The position numbers and the translations under genes are program-made. The notes under the pieces were generated by a model. It was not told where the DNA came from. It saw nothing but the letters and a program-made list of their open reading frames with translations, and did not search any database. Source: Blumeriella jaapii (Eukaryota > Ascomycota > Leotiomycetes > Helotiales > Drepanopezizaceae). From it: a stretch of DNA of 64,000 nt. Where the stretch lies: contig VWND01000051.1 of the NCBI GenBank assembly GCA_009599575.1, forward strand, positions 28,245 to 92,244. Reading direction: 5' to 3'. Positions 1 through 12,867 of the stretch are shown in pieces. The number at the start of each line of letters is the position of its first letter. Within the stretch, counting starts at the first letter, position 1.

Positions 1-2710
1 GCGTATTACTTTTCGGCTTTTCGAACGCATCAGCAACCTTTCAAGCGTATATTAATCAAGCTTTAGTCGGTTTAGTAAATATTACGTATATAATTTACTT
101 CGACGATATTTTAATATTTTCCGAAAACCCCGACGATTATATAAACGCGGTAAAAAAAATTCTCGAAAAACTTCGTATTAACAAACTTTACGAAAATCTG
201 AAAAAATATGCTTTCGATACGAATACGATTAAGTTCCTAAGCTTCGTCGTTACTTCTACGGAAATTAAAATGGACCCAGAAAAAGTAAATAATATTCGGA
301 AATGGCCATTTTTTATTACGTAGCGAAATATTCAAATGTTTTTGGGTTTTATTAACTTTTACAAACGTTTTATTAAAAACTACGCTAAGCTTTGCCGATT
401 TATTACAAATCTTCTAAAAAGAATATAACAAAAAAAAATGTCGGGCCCTTTTCGTTTCCTATTCGAAGCGAAGCTCGCTTTTTTACTTTTAAAAGAAAAG
501 TTTTGCTAAGCACCGATTCTACGCTATTTCGATCTTCGATTAAAAATCCAAATCGAAATAAACGCTTCGAAATTCGCTATAAGCGAAATATTATTCCAAT
601 TATTCGAGGAAAATACGGGGGCACGTTGGCATTTTATCGCATATTATTCGAAAAAGCTTTTTCTATAAAACAAAAATACGAAATTCACGACGCTAAGCTA
701 ATAGCTATAATTTACGCTTTCAAATAATAAAGCTAATATTTACGTAGCGCTTTCGACGTTATTATTATACGTATAAATTATTATAATCTGAAATACTTTT
801 TTACGAAAAAACGTCTAAACGAACGCTAAGCGAAATAAGCCGACGAATTAGCTAAATACGATTTTGCAATCGAATATAAAACAAAAGTTTTTAATCCGGC
901 GGATGGTTTTTTCCGCCGGCCAAATTTAAAAAAAGATTTAAAAAAAAATAACGAGCAGCTGCTTACGCTGCATCGTAAGCTAAAACTAGCTTATTTGAGA
1001 AATTCTAAAGTGTTTTCCGCAGTAAAAACACGCCTAAAATCGAAGTATAAACCATTTCGCGCCGATAAGTATTCGAAGCTTTTGTTAACGGAATTAAAAA
1101 ATAAAAAGCAAGCGGAAAAAAGCCAAATAAAAAGCTTTTTCGCCGGACTGTTTTTTGCTAATATTATTAATTACAAATAATATATACTACGAAGCGTAGC
1201 CGCTGTATTGCTACAATCCGAAACGGCTAATAACGAATTAGCAAAACCGATTTACAAAACTATTTTTAAATTGCAAAAATCTGATTTTTTTGTATTATAA
1301 AAAACGTACGAATCGGCTTCGCAAAGCAATCGAGCCGGGTCCGAAAAACATTAGCGTATAGACCAAAATGAATTATTACGTTACAAAAAACGTGCGTATA
1401 TTTCGAATAAAAGCGTTATTAAAAGCGAAATATTAAAAATTAATTACGACGATCCGACCGCCGATTATTAAAGCTTTCGGCGAACGCTAGAATTGGTCGA
1501 AAAAAAGTATTTCTGGCCTGGCTTACGAAGCGACGTAAAGCGTTACGTTAATACGTATGAAAAATGCCAGAAAAGCAAGTTTAGAAAACACCGATCCTAT
1601 AGCGAATTAGCCCCCTTTTCGATTTTTACGAAATCTTAGAAAAAAATAATTATAAATTTTATTACGAATTTATTTTTTAGCAAAAGACGAAGTCGTGTTT
1701 ACGATTTTATATTCGTTATAATAAACCGATATACGAAGCTGTCGAAATATATACCAATACAAAAAACGATTTCAGCCCCAGATTTGGCTAAGATATTTAT
1801 ATAATACGTTTACAAAGATTTTGGCTGCTTTAAAAAAATTATTATAAATAAAAAGTCAGTTTTTATTAGTAAATTCTGGTTTTTAATAATATTTTATTTA
1901 CAAATACGACGTCGATTAAGCACCGCTTTCCATTTTCAAACCGATAGCCAAACGAAACGTTAAAATCAAATTTTAGAATTTTATCTTCGCATATACTGCG
2001 ATTATCGATAAAACGATTAGGCTACGAAGCTTGCCTTAGCCGAATTTACGTATAATAACTCGATATACGCCTTTACGGATTCTATCCTCTTTCGCATGCT
2101 ATACGGCTTTCACTCAGAATTTAGCAGCAACGTCGAAAGCGACGTCGTAAAAAAAAAGGTACCGTCAGCGGAAAAACGAATTAAAATATTGCAAAAAAAA
2201 AAAAAAGTATTTAGTAAAAAGCTAAAAAAAGCTAACGCGAATTATAAAAGGTTTTACGACGCTAAACATAAAAAGATTAGATTTTAAATAAGCGACAAAG
2301 TATTATTATCGATTAAAAACTTCCGATAGCTGCGACTTTTTCGAAAGCTTTTAAATAAATATCTAAAGCTTTTCAAAATTAAGCGAATTATATACGAACA
2401 CGGCCAAGCTTACCAACTCGAGCTTTTTTTTTAATATCGTATTCACGATACTTTCTACGTTTTCTTACTAGAACTTTGGCAGAATCGGGACGACACCGAG
2501 CCGAAAAATAATATAATAAAATTCCAAAAACCCGAAAAATACGAGATTAAATTAATATAAGCTTATAAAAATACAAAAAGCCGATATTACTTGGTGCGAT
2601 AAAAAGGCTATTTACCAAGCGAAGATTTCTAGAAGCCAAAAAACCATTTTACGAACGCAAAAAAGGTTGTAAAAAAATACTTAAAAAATACAATAAATAA
2701 TAATAACGAA
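1..2710 (+). pseudogene. pol: Gypsy-A pol: RT end, RNase H, integrase, chromodomain (RIP-decayed)
   Basis: Polyprotein that would copy the element RNA and integrate the cDNA. The RT active-site box reads YFDDILIF at 96-119. RT thumb and RNase H follow (about 300-850). The integrase zinc region lies near 1370-1600 (KYFWPGLRSDVKRYV; C-x2-C as YEKCQKSK), and the catalytic core ends with a motif of the HPQTDGQTER type seen as FHFQTDSQTKR near 1940. The chromodomain at about 2575-2690 retains KGYLPSEDF and NAKKVVKKYLKNT; it is the part that in chromoviruses guides integration to modified histones. Many in-frame TAA and TAG codons sit where Gln or Trp is expected, plus frame slips. It cannot encode an intact product. 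Confidence 0.88.
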
Positions 2711-2759
2711 GCAATAACGAATGCGCGCCGCAAAAGCAAAAAAAAGAAAACAAAAACAC

Positions 2760-3870
2760 TTAAAAAACCTTAAAACCGCCGCTAAGCCAATTTATTTTTA
2801 TTGTTATTCTTTTTTTTATCGTTATCGCTATTTTTTTTAGATTCAGAAACAGCGGCAGGCTAAAAAAAATTAGTATTAAACGAATTCGCAGAATATTCGA
2901 CTTATTTCAATTAAAGCTTTTACAATAGCCGTAATCGAATCCTGAATTGCAACCACGATATGCTCGTAAAAATTCAGAATTTGATCCAATTAGTTAAAAT
3001 AGGTCCGAACGACGTTTTCGAAACATCGGAAAATACGTTTTATATTAGCGTCGTTAAATAAAAGGGCCGGCGCAGCCAAAGCCTCTAAAACAGCAGCAGC
3101 CGCTAAACCGGCAGAAACGGGCGCAGCAGCAGCAGCGGCAGCTTAAGCCGCGGCGCGATTCGCACGATTTCCGACTATTATAAAAGCCGAAGCGTTACTT
3201 TTTTTTTAAACGATTTATATAAGCGTTGTAAATAATAAAATCGACAAAAGTTTTAGCAAAAGCTTTGGCTTCGGCAGCAAAAGAAAAAAGGGCGGCAGCA
3301 GCGGTAGCAGCATCGAAACGATTTATAAAATCGTTAAGATCCGCAAAAAAAGTTTGCGCTTCGATAGCGCGTACGGCAAAAACCTGTAGCTAATTAAAAG
3401 CGAATTCGAATAAAAGTCTAAAGGATTTACAAAAAAGCATTAAATATGCGAAGCTTTGCAACGGTTGCATTTCACGCTGAAAAGCTCGAAAACGCAAAAA
3501 AGCAAAAAGTCCGCTATAATGCTTTCGCGTAAAATCAAACGGGCGCACCGAAAGCAGATAAAAGTCAAGGGCATTTTAAAAATTCGCGGCGAACGCGGCG
3601 AAAAACAATTGATTAAAATAAAAAAGAGTTAATAAAAAAATAAAAATAAAAAAGAAAAAAAAAAAATTGAGCAGGAAAATGGCGGCCATTTTAAAAAAAA
3701 AGGCTTTTTCAACGAAAATGCAAGCGTTACCGAAAACAAAAAAAACAGAACAGCAGAACAGCTATAATTCACGACCAAAAGCGGAAAAAACAGCTACAAT
3801 TCACGACCGAAAGCGAAAGAAACCGCACGTTATTTCGAAGGCGTAACGCACGCTATACGCATAAAAAAAT
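2760..3870 (+). pseudogene. Gypsy-A extra 3' ORF, Ala/Lys-rich, unknown
   Basis: About 1.1 kb between the chromodomain and the 3' LTR is conserved in all four Gypsy-A copies (also 9530-10620, 11730-12850, and reversed 14000-15110), so it belongs to the element. One frame gives Ala-rich text (for example AAKASKTAAAAKPAETGAAA near 3075), followed by a basic segment ending in RKQIKVKGILKIRGERGEKQ around 3540-3620. It is interrupted by RIP-type stops. I do not recognise the product. A coiled or nucleic-acid-binding accessory protein is only a guess from composition, and some of the conservation could be structural RNA instead. Confidence 0.5.
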
Positions 3871-3910
3871 CAGTCGCTTTTGGGGACCAAAGGCCTAGAG
3901 GGGGGGGTAA

Positions 3911-4323
3911 TGTCAGGAACCAATATTACGTATATAAGTCAGGTGATCCGCCAAGACCTTCTGCCTTTTACCAACCTTCGAATAGCATTTTTTGCGGATA
4001 GGCCGTAGGGGCCGGATAGTATTATAAGGGCTGAAAATAATATTTAAATAAAACATTTTATAGGAATGATTGCTAAAAAACCAGTTATTAGGGTTATATT
4101 AAAAAAGATTAAAAAAAGGTCGGGATAGGGGCTAAAGAGCATATTAAATGGGATTCGCCTGGTTTCCTGGGAAATACTTTTTTCGAGGGTTCTACCCCTT
4201 CTTTTGTACTTATACACGCCTTCTACTAGAAATGTAGAAGGTAGAAATCAGTCTGACTATTAATCCAACCTTATCTGAGCTCTATTGTCTGAACTAGTAT
4301 TTCCCTGCCTTTCAATCCTTACA
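3911..4323 (+). repeat. Gypsy-A LTR, shared by copies 1 and 2
   Basis: 413-bp LTR starting TGTCAGGAACC and ending CTTTCAATCCTTACA (TG...CA). It lies after the purine tract of copy 1 and directly before the interior of copy 2, so it serves as the 3' LTR of one and the 5' LTR of the other. It matches 10653-11065, 12868-13280 and, reversed, 13576-13996 and 20737-21161, with C-to-T and G-to-A differences. This copy is the least mutated of the family in the window. Confidence 0.92.
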
Positions 4324-4379
4324 ACTAAAGGTCGAAAATACCTTATTATCAAAGCGCGACGACTTTCCAATTCTTTTTA

Positions 4380-5780
4380 TTTAAAAAATCATTAAAAAAG
4401 GCCACGTTTAAAACGATTCGGAAAAATCTTCCACCGAAATTCTAATTTATTTGATTAATAAACGAATCCGCGCCGAACAAAAAAAAAACGATAAACGTAA
4501 AAAAATAAAAAAAATACGAGCTAAAATAAAACAGAAAAAAACTGAAAAAAAAATCTACGAAATAATTAAAAAATTCGAAAAAGCCAAAAAACGCCGAAAC
4601 GAACTTCGAAAAAAAATTAAACAATTTTAATAAAAACTTAACGCTTTCGAAAATATCGAAAAAAAGGTTTTTATATTTTTTAATACCGCCCCAATTAAGA
4701 AAAAAAAGAAAATAATTTAAGCTAGCGATTATTATAAAGTATTTTCGAAATATTATAATAATAATACTTATTAAAAACGATCTAGCATTTTTTTTAAGCA
4801 TATTATTTTTTTTGTAAAAAACACAGCGAATTCGAGCCGAAAAATACCAAAAATAAAAAACTTTCTAATATATCGAAAGAAAAATACTAAAAAAGCCTAA
4901 TTTTTTATTCGGCGTGCAAAGCGAAGTTTCCGCCAAAATAAAAAAGTAATATTTTATATTAATTAAAAAAAAAATTAACGTTTATGTTTTAGCTTTCGAC
5001 GATAAAATAAAAAAAAAATAAACCGGATACGAACGACGTTTTACGAATATTCGAACCATATAAAACGATTTTAAAAAATAAATATTAAACTTTTTAATAA
5101 ATGCGAAAAATCGAAAAATCGCGGCTTCGAATTTATACGATAAAGCGAAGTAAAAAAAGCATAAATCAATTAACGATTTCGTTTTTTATTTAAATAATTT
5201 CGAATAGCAATTGTAAATAACAAACGATGCGATTAGAAAAAAAATGCTTTTCGCAAAACTCCGACTTATTTTTCGAAAAAAAATTATTAAACGAAATAAT
5301 ATTACAATTATAAGCTTGTACGAAAAATTAATATTAATCGTTCGTTGTATCGAAAATACTAATAAAATTATCAGCGACGAAACGAAAAATAATAAACGAC
5401 GAAACGAACGCAAAAAAAAAAAAAAAAAAAAAAATTTATATTCACGATTAAAGCTTAAAAACTAAAACAAATACATATCGTTTTCGATTCGAAAATACGT
5501 TATAAAAAAAAAACGAAAGCGAAAAAACGACAATTCTAATAAAATCCTTTAGAATTCTAAAATTTTTAACGATTTTTTTTACTTTTCGAAATGCAGTCGC
5601 TATCAAAAAAAAAAGCATCGTATAATTAATTATTCAAAAATCGAATGCTATAAATATAACAGAAAAAAATATATAGCCTTAAATTGTTCCGAAGCTAACA
5701 AATCTAACAACTCGGAAAAAATTTCCGTTCGATTTTAATTTCGTCGCTGCTAATAAAATCGAACGAAAAAAAAAAGTGAA
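4380..5780 (+). pseudogene. gag: Gypsy-A gag with two zinc knuckles (decayed)
   Basis: Capsid-like polyprotein, decayed. The N-terminal part is highly charged and probably coiled (KFEKAKKRRNELRKKIKQF near 4570-4630). The central capsid region includes SINDFVFYLNNFE near 5163-5200. Around 5585-5700 two CCHC-type zinc knuckles can be recognised although several Cys are now Tyr (KCSRYQKKKHRIINY, then CYKYNRKKYIALNC), a change that C-to-T or G-to-A in TGC/TGT codons would give. Gag would form the virus-like particle and bind element RNA. Open frames on the opposite strand here are shadows. Confidence 0.7.
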
Positions 5781-5879
5781 AAATAATAATTTTAATCGAA
5801 ATTAAAAGCCAAAAGCGAAATTCGTACGAAACGAACTTTTATCGATTACGACGCGAAAAAAAACTGCGTAATTTAAAAG

Positions 5880-8800
5880 TTATTAATTAAATATAAATAA
5901 AAACCAATTTAAAAACGTATTAATTTATTTACGATTAAAAAAAAAAAGTAATTATTTACGACACGTATACGTAATTTATTCGCGCTATTAATAATTATAA
6001 AATAATTAAAAAAATACAAAGCGATTTCGTAGCTTGCGATATAAATATTCCAAAGATTTTATTTATTTTAGAATTCTTTTGGTTGCGAAATATCGACCCC
6101 GTTATAAACTTTCGAATTAAATCGTAGCGATATTTAATCGAACGCTTATAATTTAATTTCGTTATAATTAAACGTTTTAAAAAAAAGTTTAAAAAAAAGC
6201 AAGCGTTTTATATCGTTTTAAAAAAAGCTATTAAAAAACAGTATTAATTATCTTTTAAATACGACGACTACGCCGACGTGTTTAACGATACCGCCGCGGT
6301 TACCCTAGCTTTTTACTATTTTATAAAACATCGAATAGATTTCGCGAGAAAAAAAAACCTTTTTTAAAAACCAGTTTACTTTTTGTCGGAATTTAAATTC
6401 ATCGAATTACGCGAATATTTCGATTCGAACTTAGAAAAAAACTGAATAAAAAGATTTATTAGCCTTGCCGGCGCATCGATAATATTTATACCGAAAAAAA
6501 ACGAAAGTTTACGATTATGCGTCGATTATAAAAGTCTAAACGCAATTACGATTAAAAATCGAATTTTTTTATCTTTTATAAGCGAAATTTTAAATCGTTT
6601 AAAAAAAGCTAAAATATTTATTAAGCTAAACCTTATTTAGGCATACCACCGCTTTCGAATAAAAAAGAAAAATAAATGGAAAACTGCGTTTCGTATTCGT
6701 TACGAATATTTCGAGTATTGCGTATTACTTTTCGGCCTTTCGAACGTATTAACAACTTTTTAAACGTATATTAATCAAGCTTTAGTCGGTTTAGTAAATA
6801 TTACGTATATAATTTATTTCGACGATATTTTAATATTTTCCGAAAATCCCGACGATTATACAAACGCGATAAAAAAAGTTTTCGAAAAATTTCGTATTAA
6901 TAAACTTTACGAAAATCTGAAAAAATATGCTTTCGATACGAATACGATTAAGTTTCTAAGCTTCGTCGTTACTTTTACGAAAATTAAAATAAATTTAAGG
7001 AAAATAAATAATATTCGGAAATGGCCTTTTTTTATTACGTAGCGAAATATTTAAATGTTTTTAGATTTTATTAATTTTTATAAACGTTTTATTAAGAACT
7101 ACGCTAAGCTTTGCCGATTTATTACAAATTTTTTAAAAAAAAATGCAACGAAAAAAAATATCGGACCCTTTTCGTTTTTTATTCGAAACGAAAGTCGCTT
7201 TTTTACTTTTAAAAAAAAAGTTTTGCCGAGCACCGATTCTACGCTATTTCGATTTTCGATTAAAAATTCAAATCGAAACAAACGCTTCGAAATTCGTTAT
7301 AAACGGAATATTATTTTAATTATTCGGAAAAAGTACAAAGGTACGTTAGCATTTTATCGCGTATTATTCGAAAAAGCTTTTTTTTATAAAATAAAAATAC
7401 GAAATTTACGACGCTAAGCTAATAGCTATAATTTACGCTTTTAAATAATAAAACCAATATTTACGTAGCGCTTCCGACGTTATTATTATACGTATAAATT
7501 ATTACAATTTAAAATACTTTTTACGAAAAAACGTTTAAACGAACGCTAAGCGAAATGGGCCGACGAATTAATTAAATACGATTTTACAATCGAATATAAA
7601 ACAAAAGTTTTTAATCCGGCGGATAGTTTTTTTCGCCGGCCAAATTTAAAAAAAGATTTAAAAAAAAATAACGAACAGCTGCTTACGCTGCATCGGAAAT
7701 TAAAATTAGTTTATTTAAAAGATTTTAAAATGTTTTCCGTAATAAAAACACGCTTAAAATCGAAGTATAAATTATTTCGCGCCGATAAATATTCGAAGTT
7801 TTTATTAACGGAATTAAAAAATAAAAAGCAAGCGAAAAAAAACTAAATAAAAAGCTTTTTCGCCGGATTATTTTTTGCTAATATTATTAATTACAAATAA
7901 TATATATTATAAAGCGTAGCCGTTATGTTGCTATAATTCGAAACGGCTAATAACGAGCTAGCAAAACCGATTTATAAAACTATTTTTAAATTGCAAAAAT
8001 TTAATTTTTTTATATTATAAAAAACGTACGAATCGGCCTCGCAAAACAATCGAGCCGGGTTCGAAAAACATTGGCGTATAGGCCAAAATAAATTACTACG
8101 TTACAAAAAACGTGCGTATATTCCGAATAAAAACGCTATTAAAAGCGAAATATTAAAAATTAATTACAACGATCCGACCGCCGGCTATTAAAGCTTTCGG
8201 CGAACGTTAAAACTGGTCGAAAAAAAGTATTTCTGGCCTGGTTTACGAAGCGACGTAAAGCGTTACGTTAATACGTATGGAAAATGCCAGAAAAGCAAAT
8301 TTAAAAAGCACCGATTTTATAACGAATTAATTTTTTTTTCGACTTTTACGAAATCTTAAAAAAAAATAACCATAAATTTTATTACGAATTTATTTTTTAG
8401 CAAAAAACGAAATCGTATTTACGATTCGATATTTATTATAATAAACCGATATACGAAGCTGTTAAAATATATACCGATATAAAAAACGATTTCAGCTTTA
8501 GATTTAACTGAAATATTTATATAATACGTTTATAAAGATTTTAGCTGTTTTTAAAAAAATTATTATAAATAAAAAATTAATTTTTATTAATAAATTCTGG
8601 TTTTTAATAATATTTCATTTATAAATACGACGTCGATTAAACACCGCTTTTCATTTTTAAATAAATGGCTAAACGGAACGTTAAAATTAAGTTTTAAAAT
8701 TTTATTTGCGCACGTATTGCGATTATCGATAAAACGATTAAGCTACGAAGCTTATTTTAGCCGAGTTTACGTATAATAATTCGATATACGCTTTTACGGG

Positions 8801-9425
8801 TTTTATTTTTTTTCGCATATTATACGACTTTTATTTAAAACTTAATAGTAACGTCGAAAGCGACGTCGTAAAAAAAAAAGTATCGTCAGCGGAAAAACGA
8901 ATTAAAATATTGCAAAAAAAAAGAAAAGTATTTAATAAAAAGCTAAAAAAAACCAACGCGAATTACAAAAGGTTTTATAACGCTAAATATAAAAAAACTA
9001 GATTTTAAATAAGCGACAAAGTATTATTATCGATTAAAAATCTTCGATAGCTGCGATTTTTTCGAAAATTTTTAAATAAATATCTAAAGCTTTTTAAAAT
9101 CAAACGAATTATATACGAACACGGCCAAGCTTATTAATTCGAGCTTTTTTTCTAATATCGTATTCACGATATTTTTTACGTTTTTCTATTAAAACCTTAG
9201 CAAAATCGGAATAATACCGAGCCGAAAAATAATATAATAAAATTTTAAAAATCCGAAAAATACAAAATCAAATTAATATAAGCTTATAAAAATACAAAAA
9301 AAAGCCGATATTATTTGATACGATAAAAAAGCTATTTATTAAACGAAGATTTTTAAAAGCCAAAAAACTATTTTACGAACGCAAAAAAAATTATAAAAAA
9401 ATACTTAAAAAATACGATAAATAAT
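5880..9425 (+). pseudogene. pol: Gypsy-A pol copy 2 (protease, RT, RNase H, integrase, chromodomain; decayed)
   Basis: Second copy of the polyprotein. The protease region is too mutated to place its DSG triad. RT begins near 6400 and its catalytic box is near 6815-6840 (YFDDILIF, same spacing as copy 1). RNase H covers about 7130-7560, the integrase zinc region and core about 8090-8900, and the chromodomain region about 9296-9420, now almost unreadable. Short open stretches such as 7055-7417 are remnants of RT and RNase H rather than separate genes. Stops are mostly TAA at expected Gln codons. Confidence 0.85.
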
Positions 9426-9529
9426 AGCAACGGAGCAATAACGAATGCGCGTCGTAAAAGCAAAAAAAAAAAAACAAAAACATTTAAAAAATTCTAAAAT
9501 CGCCGCTAAAGCGATTTATTTTTCGTATT

Positions 9530-10620
9530 ATTATTATTATTTTTTATTTTATTTTTATCGCTATTTTTTTCAGATTTAAAAACAACGGCAAACTAAAAAA
9601 ATTAATACTAAACGAATTCGCAAAATATTCGATTTATTTTAATTAAAGCTTTTATAATAACCGTAATCGAATTTTAAATTGCAATTACGATATTTTCGTA
9701 AAAATTCAAAATTTAATTTAATTAATTAAAATAAATCCGAGCGACGTTTTCGAAATATCGGAAAATACGTTTTATATTAGCGTCGTTAAATAAAAGGGCC
9801 GGCGCAGCCAAAGCTTTTAAAATAGCAGCAGCCGCTAAACCGGCAAAAGCGAGCGCAGCAGCAACGGCGGCAATTTAAGCCGCGGCGCGATTCGCACGAT
9901 TTCCGATTATTATAAAAACCGAAGCGTTATTTTTTTTTAAACGATTTATATAAACGTCGTAAATAATAAAATCGATAAAAATTTTAATAAAAGCTTTAGC
10001 TTCGGTAACAAAAAAAAAAAAGCGGCAGCGGCGGTGGCAGCATCGAAACGATTTATAAAATCGTTAAGGCCCGCGAAAAAAATTTACGCTTCGATAACGC
10101 GTGCGATAAAAACTTATAATTAATTAAAAGCGAATTCGAATAAAAATCTAAAAGATTTATAAAAAAGTATTAAATATACGAAGCTTTGCAACGGTTGCAT
10201 TTTACGTTAAAAAGCTCGAAAACGCAAAAAAATAAAAAAGCCGCTGTAATGCTTTTGCGTAAAATCAAACGGATATACCGAAAGCAAATAAAAATTAAAA
10301 GCATTTTAAAAGCTCGCGGCGAACGCGGCGAAAAGCAATTAATTAAAATAAAAGAAAGCTGACGAAAAAAAAAAATAAAAAAAAAAATAAAAAAATTAAA
10401 CAGAAAAATAACGATTATTTTAAAGAAAAAGGCTTTTTCAAACGAAAATACGAGCGCTACCGAAAACAAAAAAAACAGAATAATAAAACAACCATAATTT
10501 ACGACCGAAAGCGAAAAAAACAGCTATAATTTACGATCAAAAACGGAAAAAACCGCACGTTATTTCGAAAGCGTAACGTACGCTATATACGAAAGCATAC
10601 GTATAAAAAAATCAATCGCT
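9530..10620 (+). pseudogene. Gypsy-A extra 3' ORF, copy 2
   Basis: Same post-pol region as at 2760-3870, more mutated. The Ala-coding GCA/GCG runs near 9800-9880 and the segment encoding the basic C-terminal part near 10190-10350 are conserved in position. The 99-residue frame on the opposite strand (10170-10469) is a shadow of this RIP-altered region. Confidence 0.45.
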
Positions 10621-10652
10621 TTTAAAAATTAAAAACCTAAAAAGAAAAGTAA

Positions 10653-11065
10653 TATTAAAAACCAATATTACGTGTATAAATTAAATAATCCGCCAAAACC
10701 TTTTGCTTTTTACTAATCTTCGAATAATACTTTTTGCGGATAGGCCGTAAAAGCCGGATAATATTATAAAAGCTGGAAATAATATTTAAGTAAAACATTT
10801 TATAAAAATAATTGTTAAAAAACCAATTATTAAAATTATATTAAAAAAAATAAGAAAAGGTGGGGATAAAAGCTGGAAAAGCATATTAAATAAAATTCGC
10901 CTGGTTTCCTAGGAAATACTTTTTTCGAGGGCTCTATTCTTTTTTTTGTATTTATACACGCTTTTTACTAAAAATGTAAAAGGTAGAAATCAGTCTGACT
11001 ATCAACCCAATTTTATCTGAGCTTTATTGTCTGAACTAGTGTTTCCCTGCCTTTCAATTTTTACA
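10653..11065 (+). repeat. Gypsy-A LTR (3' LTR of copy 2)
   Basis: 413 bp, the same length as 3911-4323, but its start has decayed from TGTCAGGAACC to TATTAAAAACC, purely by C-to-T and G-to-A changes; it ends TTTTTACA. Its right side joins directly to integrase-coding sequence of another Gypsy-A interior at 11066. Confidence 0.9.
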
Positions 11066-12867
11066 CAACGTCGAAAGCGACGTCGTAAAAAAAAAAGGTA
11101 CCGTCAGCGGAAAAACTAATTAAAATATTGCAAAAAGAAAAAAAAGTATTTAATAAAAAGCTAAAAAAAGCCAACGCGAATTATAAAAGGTTTTACGACG
11201 CTAAACATAAAAAAACTAGATTTTAAATAAGCGACAAAATATTATTATCGATTAAAAATCTTCGATAGCTGCGATTTTTTCGAAAACTTTTAAATAAATA
11301 TTTAAAGCTTTTCAAAATCAAACGAATTATATATAAGCACGGCCAAGTTTATTAATTCGAGCTTTATTTTTAATATTATATCTACGATATTTTTTACGTT
11401 TTTCTATAAAAACCTTAGTAAAATCGAAACGATATCGAGCCGAAAAATAATATAATAAAATTTTAAAAATCCGAAAAATACGAAATCAAATTAATACAAA
11501 TTTACAAAAATATAAAAAAAGGCCGATATTAGTTGATGCGATAAAAAGGTTATTTATTAAGCGAAAATTCGTAAAAGCTAGAAAAATCTTTTACGAACGT
11601 AAAAAAAAATTGTAAAAAAATATTTAAGAAATACGATAAATAATAATAACGGAGTAATAACGAATGCGCGTCGTAAAAATAAGAAAAAAAAAATAAAAGA
11701 ATTTAGAAAATCTTAAAATCGCCGCTAAAGCGATTTATTATTCGTATTATTATCGTTATTTTTATTTTTATTTTTATCGCTATTTTTTTTAAATTTAAAA
11801 GCAGCGGCAGACTAAAAAGAATTAATATTAAACGAATTCGCAGAATATTCGATTTATTTCAATTAAAGCTTTTACAATAGCCGTAATCGAATTTTAAATT
11901 GCAATTACGATATTTTCGTAAAAATCTAGAATTTGATTTAATTGGTCAGAATAAATTCGAGCGACGTTTTCGAAACGTCGGAAAATACGTTTTATATTAG
12001 CGTCGTTAAAAAAAAGGGCCGGCGCAGCCAAAGTTTTCAAAACAGCAGCAGCCGTTAAATCGGCAAAAGCGGGCGCAATAATAACGGCAGTTCGAGCCGC
12101 GGCGCGATTCGTACGATTTTCGATTATTATAAAAGCCGAAGCGTTACTTTTTTTAAAACGATTTATATAAGCGTCGTAAATAATAAAATTAATAAAAGTT
12201 TTAGCAAAAGCTTTAGCTTCGGCAGCAAAAAAAGAAAAAGCGGCAGCGGCGGTAACAGCATCGAAACGATTTATAAAATCGTTAAAGCTCGAAAAAAGAA
12301 TTTGCGCTTCGGCGGCGCGTACGGCAGAAACTTATAGCTAATTAAAAGCGAATCCGAGTAAAAGTCTAAAAGATTTACAGAAAAGCACTGAGTATACGAA
12401 GCTTTGCAGCGGTTGTATTTTACGTTAAAAAGCTCGAAAACGCAAAAAAGCAAAAAGGCCGCTGTAATACTTTCGCGTAAAATTAGGCGTGTATACCGAA
12501 AGCAAATAAAAATCAAAAGCATTTTGAGAATTCGCGGCGAACGCGGCGAAAAGCAATTGATTAGAATAAAAAAAAGCTAATGAAAAATAAAAATGAAAAA
12601 AAAAAAAAAAAAGTCGAGCAGGAAAATTGCGGCCATTTTAAAAAAAAAGCTTTTTTAAACGAAAATGCGAACGCTACCGAAAATAAAAAAAATAAAATAG
12701 TAAAACAATTATAATTTACGATCGAAAGCGGAAAAAACAGTTATAATTTACGACCGAAAGCGAAAGAAACCGTATATTATTTCGAAGGCGTAACGTACGC
12801 TATATACGAAAGCATACGTATAAAAGAATTAATCGCTTTTAGAAATCAAAAATTTAAAAAAAAAATT
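11066..12867 (+). mobile_element. Gypsy-A copy 3, 5'-truncated interior
   Basis: Starts abruptly at a point equal to about 2129 in copy 1 (the AACGTCGAAAGCGACG segment at the integrase C-terminus). It continues through the chromodomain region (about 11510-11640) and the extra 3' ORF (11730-12850) to the LTR at 12868. The missing 5' 4.5 kb and the direct LTR-to-integrase junction indicate a deletion or recombination product, which cannot move on its own. Confidence 0.85.

Larger units (their letters stand above)
1..3910 (+). mobile_element. Gypsy-A copy 1, interior (5' part outside the window)
   Basis: Interior of a chromodomain-type Ty3/Gypsy LTR retrotransposon reading left to right and entering the window inside the reverse transcriptase. 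It ends in a purine tract (AGAGGGGGGGG, about 3896-3907) just before the LTR at 3911, as expected for a plus-strand priming tract. The same interior recurs at 4324-10652, at 11066-12867 (truncated) and reversed at 13997-20736. This copy is the least mutated in many places and keeps more Trp, Gln and Pro codons than copy 2. Order of domains: RT, RNase H, integrase, chromodomain, then an extra 3' ORF. Confidence 0.9.
4324..10652 (+). mobile_element. Gypsy-A copy 2, interior, between two LTRs
   Basis: Complete-looking interior of about 6.3 kb flanked by LTRs 3911-4323 and 10653-11065. Compared with the minus-strand copy at 13576-21161, the first 190-200 bp of leader after the 5' LTR are missing: sequence after ACAACTAAAGG aligns with the point in the other copy just before CGAAAATACCTTATTA. 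Priming and packaging signals would therefore be damaged. The copy is heavily RIP-mutated throughout. Confidence 0.88.

Noticed and set aside
10170..10469. 99-residue minus-strand ORF
   Set aside because: Antisense shadow of the Gypsy-A 3' region; the plus-strand reading is conserved across copies.
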